From Chitinophaga eiseniae (GTDB lineage: Bacteria; Bacteroidota; Bacteroidia; Chitinophagales; Chitinophagaceae): 64,000 bases of DNA. Location of the stretch: contig NZ_FUWZ01000003.1 in the NCBI RefSeq assembly GCF_900167135.1, positions 124,001-188,000 on the forward strand, read 5' to 3'. Below, one piece after another: positions 18,178 to 27,093 of the stretch (position 1 is the stretch's first letter; every line of letters begins with the position of its first letter). A program made the position numbers and the translations under genes. The notes under the pieces were generated by a model. It saw only the letters and a program-made list of their open reading frames with translations, was not told where the DNA came from and ran no database searches.

Positions 18178-18564
18178 ATGAAGAATACCATATTATTTAT
18201 TCAACGGACCTTAGGGATACTTTTCCTTCTGGCTGGTATTGATAAGTTCACAAAACTGTCGGAAGATCCGTTTGATCGTATCAAAACAGGATTCAACGCC
18301 AATACGGGTAGTTATTTGGAGCCGGTGTCAACTTTTATATTTAACCATCATACTTTCTTCATCAGCTTTGTGGGCGTATTGATGATAACAACGGGATTGG
18401 TCGAAATAATTAACAACCATTGGGTTAAACCGGCCGGCATCCTGCAGATAATTATGCTGGCCTCCTTTATGCTCTACTTTCATCGGGCAATACCCCAAAT
18501 TTTCATTATAGACGGTGTTTTCATTGTCTTATTGATAATCGTTGTATTCCAGGGAGGGAAATGA
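18178..18564 (+). CDS. Small DoxX-like membrane protein
   Basis: Four-helix integral membrane protein of 128 residues (hydrophobic segments near 5-20, 52-72, 80-97 and 103-123). The segment RTLGILFLLAGIDKF at the N-terminus resembles the DoxX/DUF4267-like group of small quinone-associated membrane proteins. Start at 18178 is preferred because an earlier in-frame ATG at 18148 would lie inside the SDR gene. It closes the TetR operon; together with an NAD(P)-binding partner a role in electrophile or redox stress is possible, but this is inference. Confidence 0.75.
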   Translation: MKNTILFIQRTLGILFLLAGIDKFTKLSEDPFDRIKTGFNANTGSYLEPVSTFIFNHHTFFISFVGVLMITTGLVEIINNHWVKPAGILQIIMLASFMLYFHRAIPQIFIIDGVFIVLLIIVVFQGGK

Positions 18565-18617
18565 TTACGCGGGCGGCTGCTTACAATTATTTAATATACA
18601 ATGTCTGCAGGTCGTAT

Positions 18618-18625
18618 TAATTTTG
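18618..18625 (+). promoter_or_regulatory. Candidate -7 element of the first ECF sigma gene
   Basis: TAATTTTG matches the Bacteroidota -7 consensus TAnnTTTG exactly and lies 41 bases before the ATG at 18666. A good TTTG -33 element is not visible at the expected distance, so the call rests on one half only. Confidence 0.35.
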
Positions 18626-18632
18626 GCCGGTA

Positions 18633-18653
18633 CGCCAGACTGCCAGTCTGCCA
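18633..18653 (+). repeat. Three NGCCA iterons with small hairpin before an ECF sigma gene
   Basis: NGCCA occurs at 18633, 18641 and 18649, exactly 8 bases apart, and CAGACT/AGTCTG (18636-18641 and 18645-18650) also forms a short inverted repeat. The site lies between the candidate -7 element and the sigma gene start, thus around the transcription start, and could be an operator or a leader hairpin. Confidence 0.4.
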
Positions 18654-18665
18654 AAAAAGGCCTGT

Positions 18666-19247
18666 ATGCACCAATCCACTTATACCAACCAGCTCGATAG
18701 TTTTAATGACGAAGCCTTGTTGGAACAGTTCCGTCAGGGCAGTGCTGCTGCGTTTGAAGAACTGTATAAGCGATTCTGGGGAGTACTTTACCTTCAGGCA
18801 TACCGTATATTGATACACGAAGAAGATGCGCAGGACATTGTGCAGGAAGTGTTTACCACGCTCTGGACCAAAGGCGGCAGCATTGAGCTTTCCGGCTCCC
18901 TGGCGGCCTACTTATATGTAGCCACGCGAAACAGGGTACTGAATATGCTGGCCTCCAAACGCACCTACCATCACCACCTGTCTTCCCTCAAACAATCCCT
19001 CTCCGCTGCAGATAACAACTCGCTGCAATACATCACAGAAAAAGAAATCACGGTCCGCATGGAACGGGAAATACGTGCCTTGCCCGCCAAAATGCGGGAA
19101 GTATTCGAGTTAAGCCGGAAATCGGCGCTTACCCATAAAGAAATAGCCCATCAACTGCAGCTTTCGCAGGAAACGGTCAAAAAGCAGATCAGCAACGCCA
19201 TTCGTACGCTCCGGCATAAAATGGCCCATTTCTCCTTTTTCTGCTAA
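18666..19247 (+). CDS. ECF RNA polymerase sigma-70 factor (FecI-like)
   Basis: Extracytoplasmic-function sigma factor of 193 residues that would direct RNA polymerase to the SusC/SusD genes behind it. Region 2 is seen at residues ~20-90 (AFEELYKRFWGVLYLQAYRI, EDAQDIVQEVFTTLWTK) and region 4 at ~135-185 (LPAKMREVFELSRKSALTHKEIA, QLSQETVKKQISNAIRTL). Start ATG at 18666 gives the MHQSTYTNQL N-terminus. A FecR anti-sigma gene follows 75 bases later, then susC, susD and a glycerophosphodiesterase: the standard trans-envelope signalling arrangement in which the loaded SusC releases the sigma factor through FecR. Confidence 0.94.
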   Translation: MHQSTYTNQLDSFNDEALLEQFRQGSAAAFEELYKRFWGVLYLQAYRILIHEEDAQDIVQEVFTTLWTKGGSIELSGSLAAYLYVATRNRVLNMLASKRTYHHHLSSLKQSLSAADNNSLQYITEKEITVRMEREIRALPAKMREVFELSRKSALTHKEIAHQLQLSQETVKKQISNAIRTLRHKMAHFSFFC

Positions 19248-19322
19248 ACCGCCGTTAATGTTAAAATAATCTGCCGGCGCCTACCCCCCTTTTTATTTCC
19301 AACTGTCATATAGAAAAGGTAC

Positions 19323-20306
19323 ATGCCTTTTAAAATGCCTATGCATGACATTAAAAAACTGCTGAAAAAATACGTAGCCGGAAAATGTACACCGGAAGAA
19401 CAGCAGTTGATAGAACAGTGGTATCAGCAGGAAAGCGATGCCAGCAAAGCAGATACCTCCGGACTTCCTTTTGAACGCCTGGAAAAATCCATATGGCAAG
19501 AGGTACAACAACAAACAGTTCCGGCAGCCAAACGGGTAACCATACACCGGTATAAGCTGCTGAAAGTAGCGGCGTTGCTGTTACTGGTAGCAGGCGCCGG
19601 TATGCTGATGCGGATACGCCGGCCGGTCAGGGAAAACTGGCAGGAAATAGCTGCATCAAAAGCACAACCCCTCCAGCTCGTATTTGACGACGGCACACGG
19701 GCATGGCTAAACGCAGGCGGTAAACTGCGGTACCCTGCACATTTCACGGGTACTGACAGAAAGATAGAACTATTACATGGGGAAATATGCCTGGACGTAA
19801 AACAGGACCCCGCACACCCTTTTATCGTAAAATCAGGACAAATCAACATCCGCGTACTCGGCACGGTGTTTAATGTGCGTAACTACCCGCAACAGGCTTT
19901 ACTCCAGGTAACCGTACAACAGGGGAAAATAGCCGTTCGGGGCGACGCCGGCATGCAACAGCTGGCAGAAAAGGAAGTGGTGGTATTGCCCGATGAACAA
20001 GTGACCATCCACACCGGCTCACAGACATTCAGCAAAACCACCGCGGACGGAACAGCGATAAACAGCTGGACCACCGGCAAGCTTCTTTTTAACAATGAAA
20101 GACTGGACGTGATCGCCTTATCGCTCGAAAACAGGTACGGCATACAAATTTCCTTTGCGGACAGCAGTCTTGGGGCCTATCGGGTTACTGCCGGTATTGA
20201 AACGGCCGATTCCCTGTCAGCAGTAATGGACATGCTTTGCCTGGCGAATAAACTAACCTATGCCATAGATGGTCAGCATATTATTCTTCGAAAACAAATA
20301 CACTAA
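19323..20306 (+). CDS. FecR-family anti-sigma factor
   Basis: Single-pass inner-membrane anti-sigma protein of 327 residues. The N-terminal ~75 residues are the cytoplasmic sigma-binding part (IKKLLKKYVAGKCTPEEQQLIEQWYQ), one membrane segment follows (VAALLLLVAGAGMLM, near residue 85), then the periplasmic FecR domain with DDGTRAWLNAGGKLRYPAHF, FIVKSGQINIRVLGTVFNVRNY, and a C-terminal STN-like/DUF4974 domain (LLFNNERLDVIALSLENRYGI). The first ATG at 19323 and others at 19335 and 19341 are all possible starts. It should read the STN domain of the following SusC. Confidence 0.93.
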   Translation: MPFKMPMHDIKKLLKKYVAGKCTPEEQQLIEQWYQQESDASKADTSGLPFERLEKSIWQEVQQQTVPAAKRVTIHRYKLLKVAALLLLVAGAGMLMRIRRPVRENWQEIAASKAQPLQLVFDDGTRAWLNAGGKLRYPAHFTGTDRKIELLHGEICLDVKQDPAHPFIVKSGQINIRVLGTVFNVRNYPQQALLQVTVQQGKIAVRGDAGMQQLAEKEVVVLPDEQVTIHTGSQTFSKTTADGTAINSWTTGKLLFNNERLDVIALSLENRYGIQISFADSSLGAYRVTAGIETADSLSAVMDMLCLANKLTYAIDGQHIILRKQIH

Positions 20307-20339
20307 AATCACCGCCCATGCCTGTTACATAAACACATT

Positions 20340-20370
20340 AAAAAAGCCGGGGGAGGTAAAACCCGCCGGC
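20340..20370 (-). terminator. Intrinsic terminator reading antisense to the first susC leader
   Basis: GCCGGGGG (20346-20353) pairs with CCC and CCGGC (20362-20370, one bulged G) around an 8-base loop. Six A residues precede it on the plus strand, so on the minus strand the hairpin is followed by TTTTTT. It lies 34 bases after fecR and 102 bases before the susC start and would stop an RNA transcribed leftward from the 5' end of susC. Confidence 0.55.
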
Positions 20371-20471
20371 CCGTTTCAGGAAAAGATCAATGCGTAACGC
20401 CAATCACTTATTGATCCTTCCCGCTGGATTCTATTAACGATCTAATCAATTATTAAAACCCGTATAAAGGT

Positions 20472-23400
20472 ATGAAAATTTATACCAGGATTGTTGCGTC
20501 CCTAACTCAACAAGTAATGAAAAAAGGATGCCGGCTGTTTATTCTTATGCTAATGAGCACGCAGCTATTGCCGGGCGCCGTTTCCCATGGCCAGTCACCT
20601 TCCGGTGATGCCACCATCGACTACACTTTCTCCGGGCAATCACTCAAAGAAGCGTTTGCCATTATCCAACAAAAAACAGATTACCTGTTTATTTATAATG
20701 AACAGCTGATAGCGCCTTACAAAGCAGGCAACCTGCAGGTCAGGCAGAAAACGGTGGCATGGACCATCAACGAGCTGCTCCGCAACACCCGGCTGACCTA
20801 TAAAATACAGCAGCATAAAATAATCATCCTGGAAAAAACGGCCGCGGCCCCAGCTGCGGCAGCAACTCAGGCCGTTCCTGCGGAAAAGGTGAAAGGAAAA
20901 GTCACCGATGAAAAAGGTTCGCTTATCCCCGGTGTAACCGTCGCCGTTAAAAACGCCGGAAGAGGCGACGTCACCAACAATGAAGGTAATTTCTCCGTAG
21001 ACGCCGCCGCTGGCGATATCCTGGTATTTTCCATGTCCGGTTATATCCGTCGGGAAATAAGTGTTTCCTCCGGGCTGCTCTCCACGATAGTACTACAGGA
21101 AGATGTTAAAGGGTTGGATGAAGTAGTGGTGGTGGGATATGGCTCCCAAAAGAAACGCGATATCACCGGCTCCGTTTCTTCCGTTAAAGCACGCGACATT
21201 GCAGAGCAACCTACCACCAATGCCGCACAGGCATTAAAGGGCAAGGTAGCGGGGCTTGACGTGTTCAGCAGTGGCAATGAGCCCGGCGCCGGCGCCAGCA
21301 TACTGTTGCGCGGCCAGCGTTCCATCAAAAATGACAACAGCCCGCTGATTGTTTTGGACGGTATACCGATGGTAGGAGGTTTCAATGAAATCAACCCTAA
21401 TGATATCGCTTCCGTAGAGGTATTAAAAGATGCTTCTTCTACCGCTATCTATGGCTCCCGTGCTGCCAACGGCGTATTGATCATCACCACCAAAAGAGGG
21501 AAAGCAGGTAAAACAAACGTTGCCTATGATGCCTATTATGGGGTGACCGCCATCACCAGAAAACTGGACCTGATGAATGGTGAGCAGTTCGCGCAGCTTC
21601 GCCGGGAAGCCGCCAGGACCGCCAATCCCAACAATAGCTATCCCGCCGACGCCACCCTCTTTGATGATATTGCCCTGCGTTCCCTGGCGCAGGGACGGTC
21701 CACCGACTGGCAGGACCTCATCTATCATAACGGCGCCAAACAAAACCACCAGTTGTCGCTGACCGGCGGCAAGGAAAAAACACAATTCGCCGTTTCCTTT
21801 AACTACTTCCGGGAAAAAGGCATCATCGATAAAACTGATTTTACCAGGGGAGCTTTGCGTATCAACCTCGACCACCAGGTCAGCAACCGTATCAGGATGG
21901 GCGTTTCCACCCTGGCCAGCATGTCTGCACAGAACATAACAGACAATACGGTATTTGACAATGCCTTACGCTTAAACCCGCTGGGCATCCCCTACGACAG
22001 CACCGGCAAACTGCTGTTCCGCCCCAACAACGATGAAGGGCAACGGGTAAACCCGCTGATGATCATTCGAAATACCATCAACCAGCGCTACAAAACACGG
22101 GTATTTGCCAGCATGTACGGAGAATGGGACATCTTCAGGGACCTCACCTACCGTCTGAATATCGGACCGGAAATGGAAGCCTCCAAAGAAGGGTACTTCA
22201 AAGGCAGCGAAACGGACGACAACCAGGGAGGAAATGCCACCGCAGGACTAAGCAATGCAGACATGTTTTCTATAACGGTAGAGAATATACTGAAATACAC
22301 AAAACAGCTGACTAAATCACAACGGCTGGGCATCACCCTGCTGCAAAGCTCCCAGCAGCAAACCGTAAACAGCTCCGGGGTCAGGGCCAATAAACTGCCT
22401 TATGAAACCCAAAGTTACCATAACCTGGAAACAGCTGGCGAGGTAACCGGTATCACCAGCGACTACCGCAAATCGCTGTTACTGTCATACATGGCACGCA
22501 TCAACTACGATTATAAAGACAGGTACCTCCTCACCATCACCGGCAGAGCAGATGGCTCCTCCGTTTTTGCCACGGGCCATAAATGGGGATACTTCCCCTC
22601 CGCCGCCGTCGCCTGGCGTATAGATGCAGAACCATTTATGCAGTCGCTGCGCAAAATAAACACCCTGAAACTGCGGCTCAGCTATGGCAGTACCGGCTTC
22701 AACGGCATTCTTCCCTACGGCACGTTCAGCACGCTCAGGAAAAGCAGCTATGCTTTCGGAGAAACAGGGATGAATGGTTTTCAACCCGCTACCATCGCCA
22801 ACCCCAATCTTAAATGGGAATCTACCACTTCGCTGAACGCCGGGATCGATTTCGGCTTTTTCAATAACCGTATCACCGGTACGATTGAACATTACATTGC
22901 CAACACCAAAAATATCCTGCTAAAGAGAAGTATCCCCGGCAGCAGCGGCTATACAGAAGTGTTACAAAACATTGGCGCTACACGCAACAGAGGGTGGGAA
23001 GTGACGCTGTCTACAGTAAACATCAATAACGACAATGGTTTCCAATGGACGACCGACCTCAACTTCTCTACCAACAGGAATGAAATCGTTCAATTGTATG
23101 GAGACGGAAAAGACGATGTGGGCAACCAATGGTTCATCGGCCAACCGATCAGGGTGTTTTACGACTACAAAAAAACAGGCATCTGGCAAACCAGCGAGGC
23201 GGCTACGGCAAAGGAATATGGCACCAAACCCGGACAGATAAAACTGCTGGATAAAAACGGAGATAAACAATACAGTGACCAGGACCGCATGATCCTCGGA
23301 TCAGAATTCCCCGGCTGGATTGGAGGTATGACCAACCGCTTCTCCTATAAAGGGCTGGAGCTAAACATCGTCATCAATACCCGTCAAAACTACCTGATCT

Positions 23401-23777
23401 ATTCCAGGTGGTTTGAAAATAACAACCGGCTCGCCGGCAGGTACAACAACATCAACATCGACTACTGGACACCGGAGAATCCTACCAATGAGAATCCCCG
23501 TCCCGATAAAAACCAGGAAAGCGTATACCTCGGTTCAACACTCGCCTATAAAGACGCCAGCTTTATCAGGGTAAAAAACCTGGCGCTGGCATATTCGCTT
23601 CCGTCCATGTGGCTGCAACGGGCCGCCATCAGGACTTTAAAGATCACCCTGAGCGCTGAAAATCCATTCACCATCACCAACTACAAAGGCCAGGACCCCG
23701 AATTTGAATCAGACGGTACCCGCGCCATGTATCCTACGGTGAAAATGTATGCCATCGGCCTCAATGCTGCTTTCTAA
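20472..23777 (+). CDS. SusC/RagA-family TonB-dependent transporter with STN domain
   Basis: Outer-membrane TonB-dependent transporter of 1101 residues. Order of parts: signal sequence within the first ~42 residues (CRLFILMLMSTQLLPGAVSHG), secretin/TonB short N-terminal (STN) domain ~50-125 (FSGQSLKEAFAIIQQKTDYLF), carboxypeptidase-like regulatory domain ~140-215 (VKGKVTDEKGSLIPGVTV), SusC signature and plug from ~218 (LDEVVVVGYGSQKKRDITGSV; ANGVLIITTKRGK), then the 22-strand barrel ending in aromatic F. The STN domain marks it as a signal-transducing receptor that talks to the FecR/ECF pair upstream. The paired SusD begins 18 bases after the stop. The neighbouring glycerophosphodiesterase suggests a phosphodiester-containing ligand. 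Confidence 0.95.
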   Translation: MKIYTRIVASLTQQVMKKGCRLFILMLMSTQLLPGAVSHGQSPSGDATIDYTFSGQSLKEAFAIIQQKTDYLFIYNEQLIAPYKAGNLQVRQKTVAWTINELLRNTRLTYKIQQHKIIILEKTAAAPAAAATQAVPAEKVKGKVTDEKGSLIPGVTVAVKNAGRGDVTNNEGNFSVDAAAGDILVFSMSGYIRREISVSSGLLSTIVLQEDVKGLDEVVVVGYGSQKKRDITGSVSSVKARDIAEQPTTNAAQALKGKVAGLDVFSSGNEPGAGASILLRGQRSIKNDNSPLIVLDGIPMVGGFNEINPNDIASVEVLKDASSTAIYGSRAANGVLIITTKRGKAGKTNVAYDAYYGVTAITRKLDLMNGEQFAQLRREAARTANPNNSYPADATLFDDIALRSLAQGRSTDWQDLIYHNGAKQNHQLSLTGGKEKTQFAVSFNYFREKGIIDKTDFTRGALRINLDHQVSNRIRMGVSTLASMSAQNITDNTVFDNALRLNPLGIPYDSTGKLLFRPNNDEGQRVNPLMIIRNTINQRYKTRVFASMYGEWDIFRDLTYRLNIGPEMEASKEGYFKGSETDDNQGGNATAGLSNADMFSITVENILKYTKQLTKSQRLGITLLQSSQQQTVNSSGVRANKLPYETQSYHNLETAGEVTGITSDYRKSLLLSYMARINYDYKDRYLLTITGRADGSSVFATGHKWGYFPSAAVAWRIDAEPFMQSLRKINTLKLRLSYGSTGFNGILPYGTFSTLRKSSYAFGETGMNGFQPATIANPNLKWESTTSLNAGIDFGFFNNRITGTIEHYIANTKNILLKRSIPGSSGYTEVLQNIGATRNRGWEVTLSTVNINNDNGFQWTTDLNFSTNRNEIVQLYGDGKDDVGNQWFIGQPIRVFYDYKKTGIWQTSEAATAKEYGTKPGQIKLLDKNGDKQYSDQDRMILGSEFPGWIGGMTNRFSYKGLELNIVINTRQNYLIYSRWFENNNRLAGRYNNINIDYWTPENPTNENPRPDKNQESVYLGSTLAYKDASFIRVKNLALAYSLPSMWLQRAAIRTLKITLSAENPFTITNYKGQDPEFESDGTRAMYPTVKMYAIGLNAAF

Positions 23778-23795
23778 TGATTTAAAAAACAGGTT

Positions 23796-25340
23796 ATGTT
23801 ATTTAATAAACCGCTCCAGATACTTACTGCAATATCCTTCAGCTGCATGTTTTTCACTTCCTGCAGCCTGGATGAAAAAGATCTCTACAAACCCGTACCG
23901 GAAGCGATATACAGCACCCCGGCCGGCATCGCCAACGGCGTTACCGGGGTATACAGCAAACTGCGAGGGCTATACGGCTCCCAGAAAGGTTTCACCGTCA
24001 CCACTATGGGCACGGATCTTTTCCAACACGGAAAAGACGGAGGGTATAAGTTCATGGATGATTACTCCGCCGCCCTCAATCCAGCTGACGACTATCTCAA
24101 TGCTATCTGGAACGATTGTTATGCCGGTATTAATGCCGCCAATACCGTCCTCGACAGGATCGACCAGGTAGTGATGGATGATAAACTCAAAAACCAGTAT
24201 AAGGCGGAAACCCGTTTTTTACGGGCACACTACTATTACTGGCTTACCCTTCAATTCGGAGACGTGGTGTATTCCGCCCATGAAACCAAAGGCGTGGTAA
24301 CAGACGCCGGAAGAACATCAAAAGAAGATATCTGGAAAAAGATGCTGGAAGATACGCAGTTTGCCGCGGACCAGTTGAACTGGACATCTCCCGAGTATGG
24401 GCGTATCACCAAAGGCGCGGCCCTTCACCAGCTGGCAAAAGTCAAACTGTTGCTGAAAGATAATGACGGCGCCGCTGCTGCTGCGATAAAAGTAATTAAC
24501 GAAGGGCCTTATCAGCTGGTAAAGACCTATAGCGGAATATTTGATTATAACAACCAGCGAAATACAGAAATCGTGTTTGCCGTGCAATACCTCAACAACG
24601 CGCTGTTTAATGACGATGGTAACCAGGGGCATGCTTTCTTTACCCCGGCCTATGATCAGTACCCGGGTTTAAAACGCGATCTGGAACAAGGTGGACGCCC
24701 TTACACCCGGTTCAGGCCTACGGCCTTTTTCAGGGAGCTGTTTGATCAGAATGACGCCCGATTTGACGTCACCTTCCGCTATACCTGGACCTACAACAAT
24801 ACGGCTACGCTGCCGTCCGGAAAAAAGATAGGCGACACCGTAGTATGGCAACTCTCACCGGGCATCACCTCGGTGATTGCTCCGAATAATGACAACATGC
24901 ACTGGGGCATCAAAAAACATGACGACCCTACCCGTGCCAGCGTACAGGCGCTCAACGGCTTCCGCGATTTTTTTGTATTTCGCTTTTCAGAAACATATCT
25001 GCTGGCCGCCGAGGCATTGATACTGGCAGGAAAACCCGGCGAGGCACTCCCCTATTTCAATGCCGTCCGGACCAGGGCCGCCAAACCAGGCAAACAGTTG
25101 CCTGTGATAACCGCCGCACAACTGAATATAGACCAGCTCCTCGATGAACGCGCACGGGAACTGGGCGGTGAAAATATGCGTTGGATGGACCTTGCCCGCA
25201 CCGGCAAGCTGATAGAAAGAGTAAGGAAATACAATCCCAACGCGGTGAATATAAAAGACCACCATGTATTACGCCCTATCCCGCAGGCACAGATAGATCT
25301 GTCAACCGTTACATTCCCGCAGAACAAGGGATATTTTTAA
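23796..25340 (+). CDS. SusD/RagB-family nutrient-binding outer-membrane lipoprotein
   Basis: Surface lipoprotein of 514 residues that forms the ligand-binding lid of the preceding SusC transporter. The lipobox is FTSC with Cys at residue ~23, followed by the typical LDEKDLYKP. The N-terminal TPR-like helical region (GIANGVTGVYSKLRG, NDCYAGINAANTVLDRID, AETRFLRAHYYYWLTLQFGDV) and the C-terminal SusD part (ETYLLAAEALILAGKPGEALPYFNAVRTRA, LLDERARELGGENMRWMDLART) are complete, and the protein ends in the usual QNKGY motif. Ligand cannot be predicted from the sequence; context favours a phosphodiester or glycerol-linked polymer. Confidence 0.95.
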   Translation: MLFNKPLQILTAISFSCMFFTSCSLDEKDLYKPVPEAIYSTPAGIANGVTGVYSKLRGLYGSQKGFTVTTMGTDLFQHGKDGGYKFMDDYSAALNPADDYLNAIWNDCYAGINAANTVLDRIDQVVMDDKLKNQYKAETRFLRAHYYYWLTLQFGDVVYSAHETKGVVTDAGRTSKEDIWKKMLEDTQFAADQLNWTSPEYGRITKGAALHQLAKVKLLLKDNDGAAAAAIKVINEGPYQLVKTYSGIFDYNNQRNTEIVFAVQYLNNALFNDDGNQGHAFFTPAYDQYPGLKRDLEQGGRPYTRFRPTAFFRELFDQNDARFDVTFRYTWTYNNTATLPSGKKIGDTVVWQLSPGITSVIAPNNDNMHWGIKKHDDPTRASVQALNGFRDFFVFRFSETYLLAAEALILAGKPGEALPYFNAVRTRAAKPGKQLPVITAAQLNIDQLLDERARELGGENMRWMDLARTGKLIERVRKYNPNAVNIKDHHVLRPIPQAQIDLSTVTFPQNKGYF

Positions 25341-25360
25341 TTCAAAAAAAATACGAATAA

Positions 25361-26233
25361 ATGAAACGCAGTTTTTTTATTGCATTGATATTTTGCGGCA
25401 CCTGGGGATCTCTCCAGGCACAGACAGCCCCACCCGCTCCTGGAAAAATTGACCTTATATTAGAAGACTTTTCCCAACACCCGGAGCGGATACTGGTGGC
25501 CGCCCACCGTCTGGCCCACACCCATTACCCGGAAAATTCCCTGGGAGCCCTCAGAGAAGCTATCAGGCAGGGCATCGATATTGCGGAGCTGGACATAAGA
25601 TTGACCAAAGACAGCGTCCTGGTACTCATGCATGATAAAACCATTACCCGCACCACAGGACGGAAAGGGAACGTCAGCAGCTATACCTACGCAGAACTGC
25701 AGCAGTTTCCACTGCTGCACAACGGTCAGCCGACGGACGAAAGGATACCTTCTTTCAAAGACGTACTACTGCTGGCAAAGGGTCATATTATGATAGATGT
25801 AGACTTCAAGGCTGACAGCGAGGCAGCCGCACGGCTGGCATACGACCTGATAAAATCTACCGGCACCACCCGGCAGATACTGTTCTTCATCTATGACTAC
25901 AAGGATGCTGCTTTTCTGCGTCGTCTTGACAAACAGGTACCGATCATGCCCCGTGCCCATGACGCCAAAGAAACGGCTGCCATCCTGAAAATGGACAAGT
26001 TCCCCGTGGTACATGTGGACGAATCTTTTACCGACAGTGTCATCAACGATATCCGCTTGGCAGGATCACGGGTATGGATCAACGCGCTGGGCGATTTTGA
26101 CAAGATGGAGAGCGTAACCGAAGATACCGGCTTCGATCTGTTACTGTCAAAATATAAACAAGCCAACGTTATACAGACCGACCTGCCGGAGCAATTGCTG
26201 CGGTATTTAAGGAAACGAGGATTACACCGGTAA
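25361..26233 (+). CDS. Secreted glycerophosphodiester phosphodiesterase (GDPD)
   Basis: Exported GDPD-family enzyme of 290 residues that would cleave glycerophosphodiesters to glycerol 3-phosphate and an alcohol. It has a signal peptide (MKRSFFIALIFCGTWGSLQA), then the TIM-barrel signatures: AHRLAHTHYPENSLGALREAI (His-Arg and Glu-Asn at the active site, about residue 48 onward), IDIAELDIRLTKDSVLVLMHD (metal-binding Glu and Asp and the second catalytic His). It follows susD by 20 bases and is the last gene of the first ECF/FecR/SusCD module, so it probably acts on the nutrient that the SusCD pair imports. A stem-loop follows. Confidence 0.93.
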   Translation: MKRSFFIALIFCGTWGSLQAQTAPPAPGKIDLILEDFSQHPERILVAAHRLAHTHYPENSLGALREAIRQGIDIAELDIRLTKDSVLVLMHDKTITRTTGRKGNVSSYTYAELQQFPLLHNGQPTDERIPSFKDVLLLAKGHIMIDVDFKADSEAAARLAYDLIKSTGTTRQILFFIYDYKDAAFLRRLDKQVPIMPRAHDAKETAAILKMDKFPVVHVDESFTDSVINDIRLAGSRVWINALGDFDKMESVTEDTGFDLLLSKYKQANVIQTDLPEQLLRYLRKRGLHR

Positions 26234-26239
26234 CACAAC

Positions 26240-26280
26240 GGCCACGGCTTCACCTGCGTTTGATGGATGAAGTCGTGGCC
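26240..26280 (+). terminator. Stem-loop after the first SusCD module
   Basis: Arms of 13 bases, 26240-26252 and 26268-26280, pair with one G-U across a 15-base loop, 7 bases after the phosphodiesterase stop. There is no T-run after it on the plus strand, so it may slow or protect rather than terminate on its own; on the minus strand the upstream As are also absent. Confidence 0.45.
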
Positions 26281-26295
26281 ATCCCAAAAAACGCA

Positions 26296-26317
26296 ATTAT
26301 TTGCTTGCGCAAATAAT
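26296..26317. promoter_or_regulatory. Inverted repeat upstream of the second ECF sigma gene
   Basis: ATTATTTGC and GCAAATAAT are exact reverse complements separated by 4 bases, about 80 bases before the sigma gene start at 26398. With AT-rich arms and no T-run it looks more like a protein-binding site than a terminator. Between it and the gene the sequences TATTTTGC and TAATATTG resemble -7 elements imperfectly. Confidence 0.4.
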
Positions 26318-26397
26318 ATTTCTGAAAATATCCCTTTTACTTAACTGCCTATTTTGCTAATATTGCGCCCATGTAACCATAAACAGGGAAAGTTTCC

Positions 26398-27006
26398 ATG
26401 CCAATCACAGAAAAGCATTTACTCACTAATGAACAGGAGTTGCTTAACCTGGTCGCCGCAGGTGATGTGAATGCTTTTGCACAACTGTTTGAGCACTACC
26501 GGCCTGTTGTTTATACCAATAGTTTAAGAATGGCGGGAGAAGAAATGCTCGCCGAAGAAATTGTACAGGATGCTTTTTTGAAAGTATGGCTTAACAGAAG
26601 CACCCTCCCTGAAATAACCAACTTCCCCGGCTGGTTATACAGGATTGCCGCCAACCTTACCCTCAATGCCATTAAAAAAGAGCAATTGCACAAACGGACC
26701 ATCCAGGAATGGCTGAAAGAAGTGCATGAGGGCAACGACTACCCGGGGATTACAGCAGATGAAAGCAAGTTCAGGGAACTGCTCAACACCGCCGTTGCCA
26801 GGCTCCCCTCCCGGCAAAAAGAAACTTATGAACTGATCAAACAACAAGGATATAAACGGGAAGAAGCCGCTGCCTTGCTGAATATCGCTCCGGAAACCGT
26901 TAAATACCACCTGGACCAGGCTTTAAAAAGCATAAGGGCTTACTGCATGGCTCACGCAAATGGTGACGTTCTGGCTATCGTATGTTGTCTTGTATTATTC
27001 TCCTGA
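26398..27006 (+). CDS. ECF RNA polymerase sigma-70 factor (FecI-like)
   Basis: ECF sigma factor of 202 residues. Region 2 lies at ~20-90 (AFAQLFEHYRPVVYTNSLRM, EEIVQDAFLKVWLNRS, FPGWLYRIAANLTLNAI) and region 4 at ~125-180 (LPSRQKETYELIKQQGYKREEAA, LNIAPETVKYHLDQALKSI). The C-terminal tail is hydrophobic (VLAIVCCLVLFS), a feature also seen in other Bacteroidota ECF factors of this class and possibly membrane-contacting. A FecR anti-sigma gene starts 87 bases downstream, followed by susC and susD: the second trans-envelope signalling module of the window. Confidence 0.93.
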   Translation: MPITEKHLLTNEQELLNLVAAGDVNAFAQLFEHYRPVVYTNSLRMAGEEMLAEEIVQDAFLKVWLNRSTLPEITNFPGWLYRIAANLTLNAIKKEQLHKRTIQEWLKEVHEGNDYPGITADESKFRELLNTAVARLPSRQKETYELIKQQGYKREEAAALLNIAPETVKYHLDQALKSIRAYCMAHANGDVLAIVCCLVLFS

Positions 27007-27093
27007 AATTTTTTTTAGGGATCCCCCCCAAACGTTCAACCAGGATTGTCATTATATACAGTACGATCAAAATCATTGAAGTGAGATTTGATT

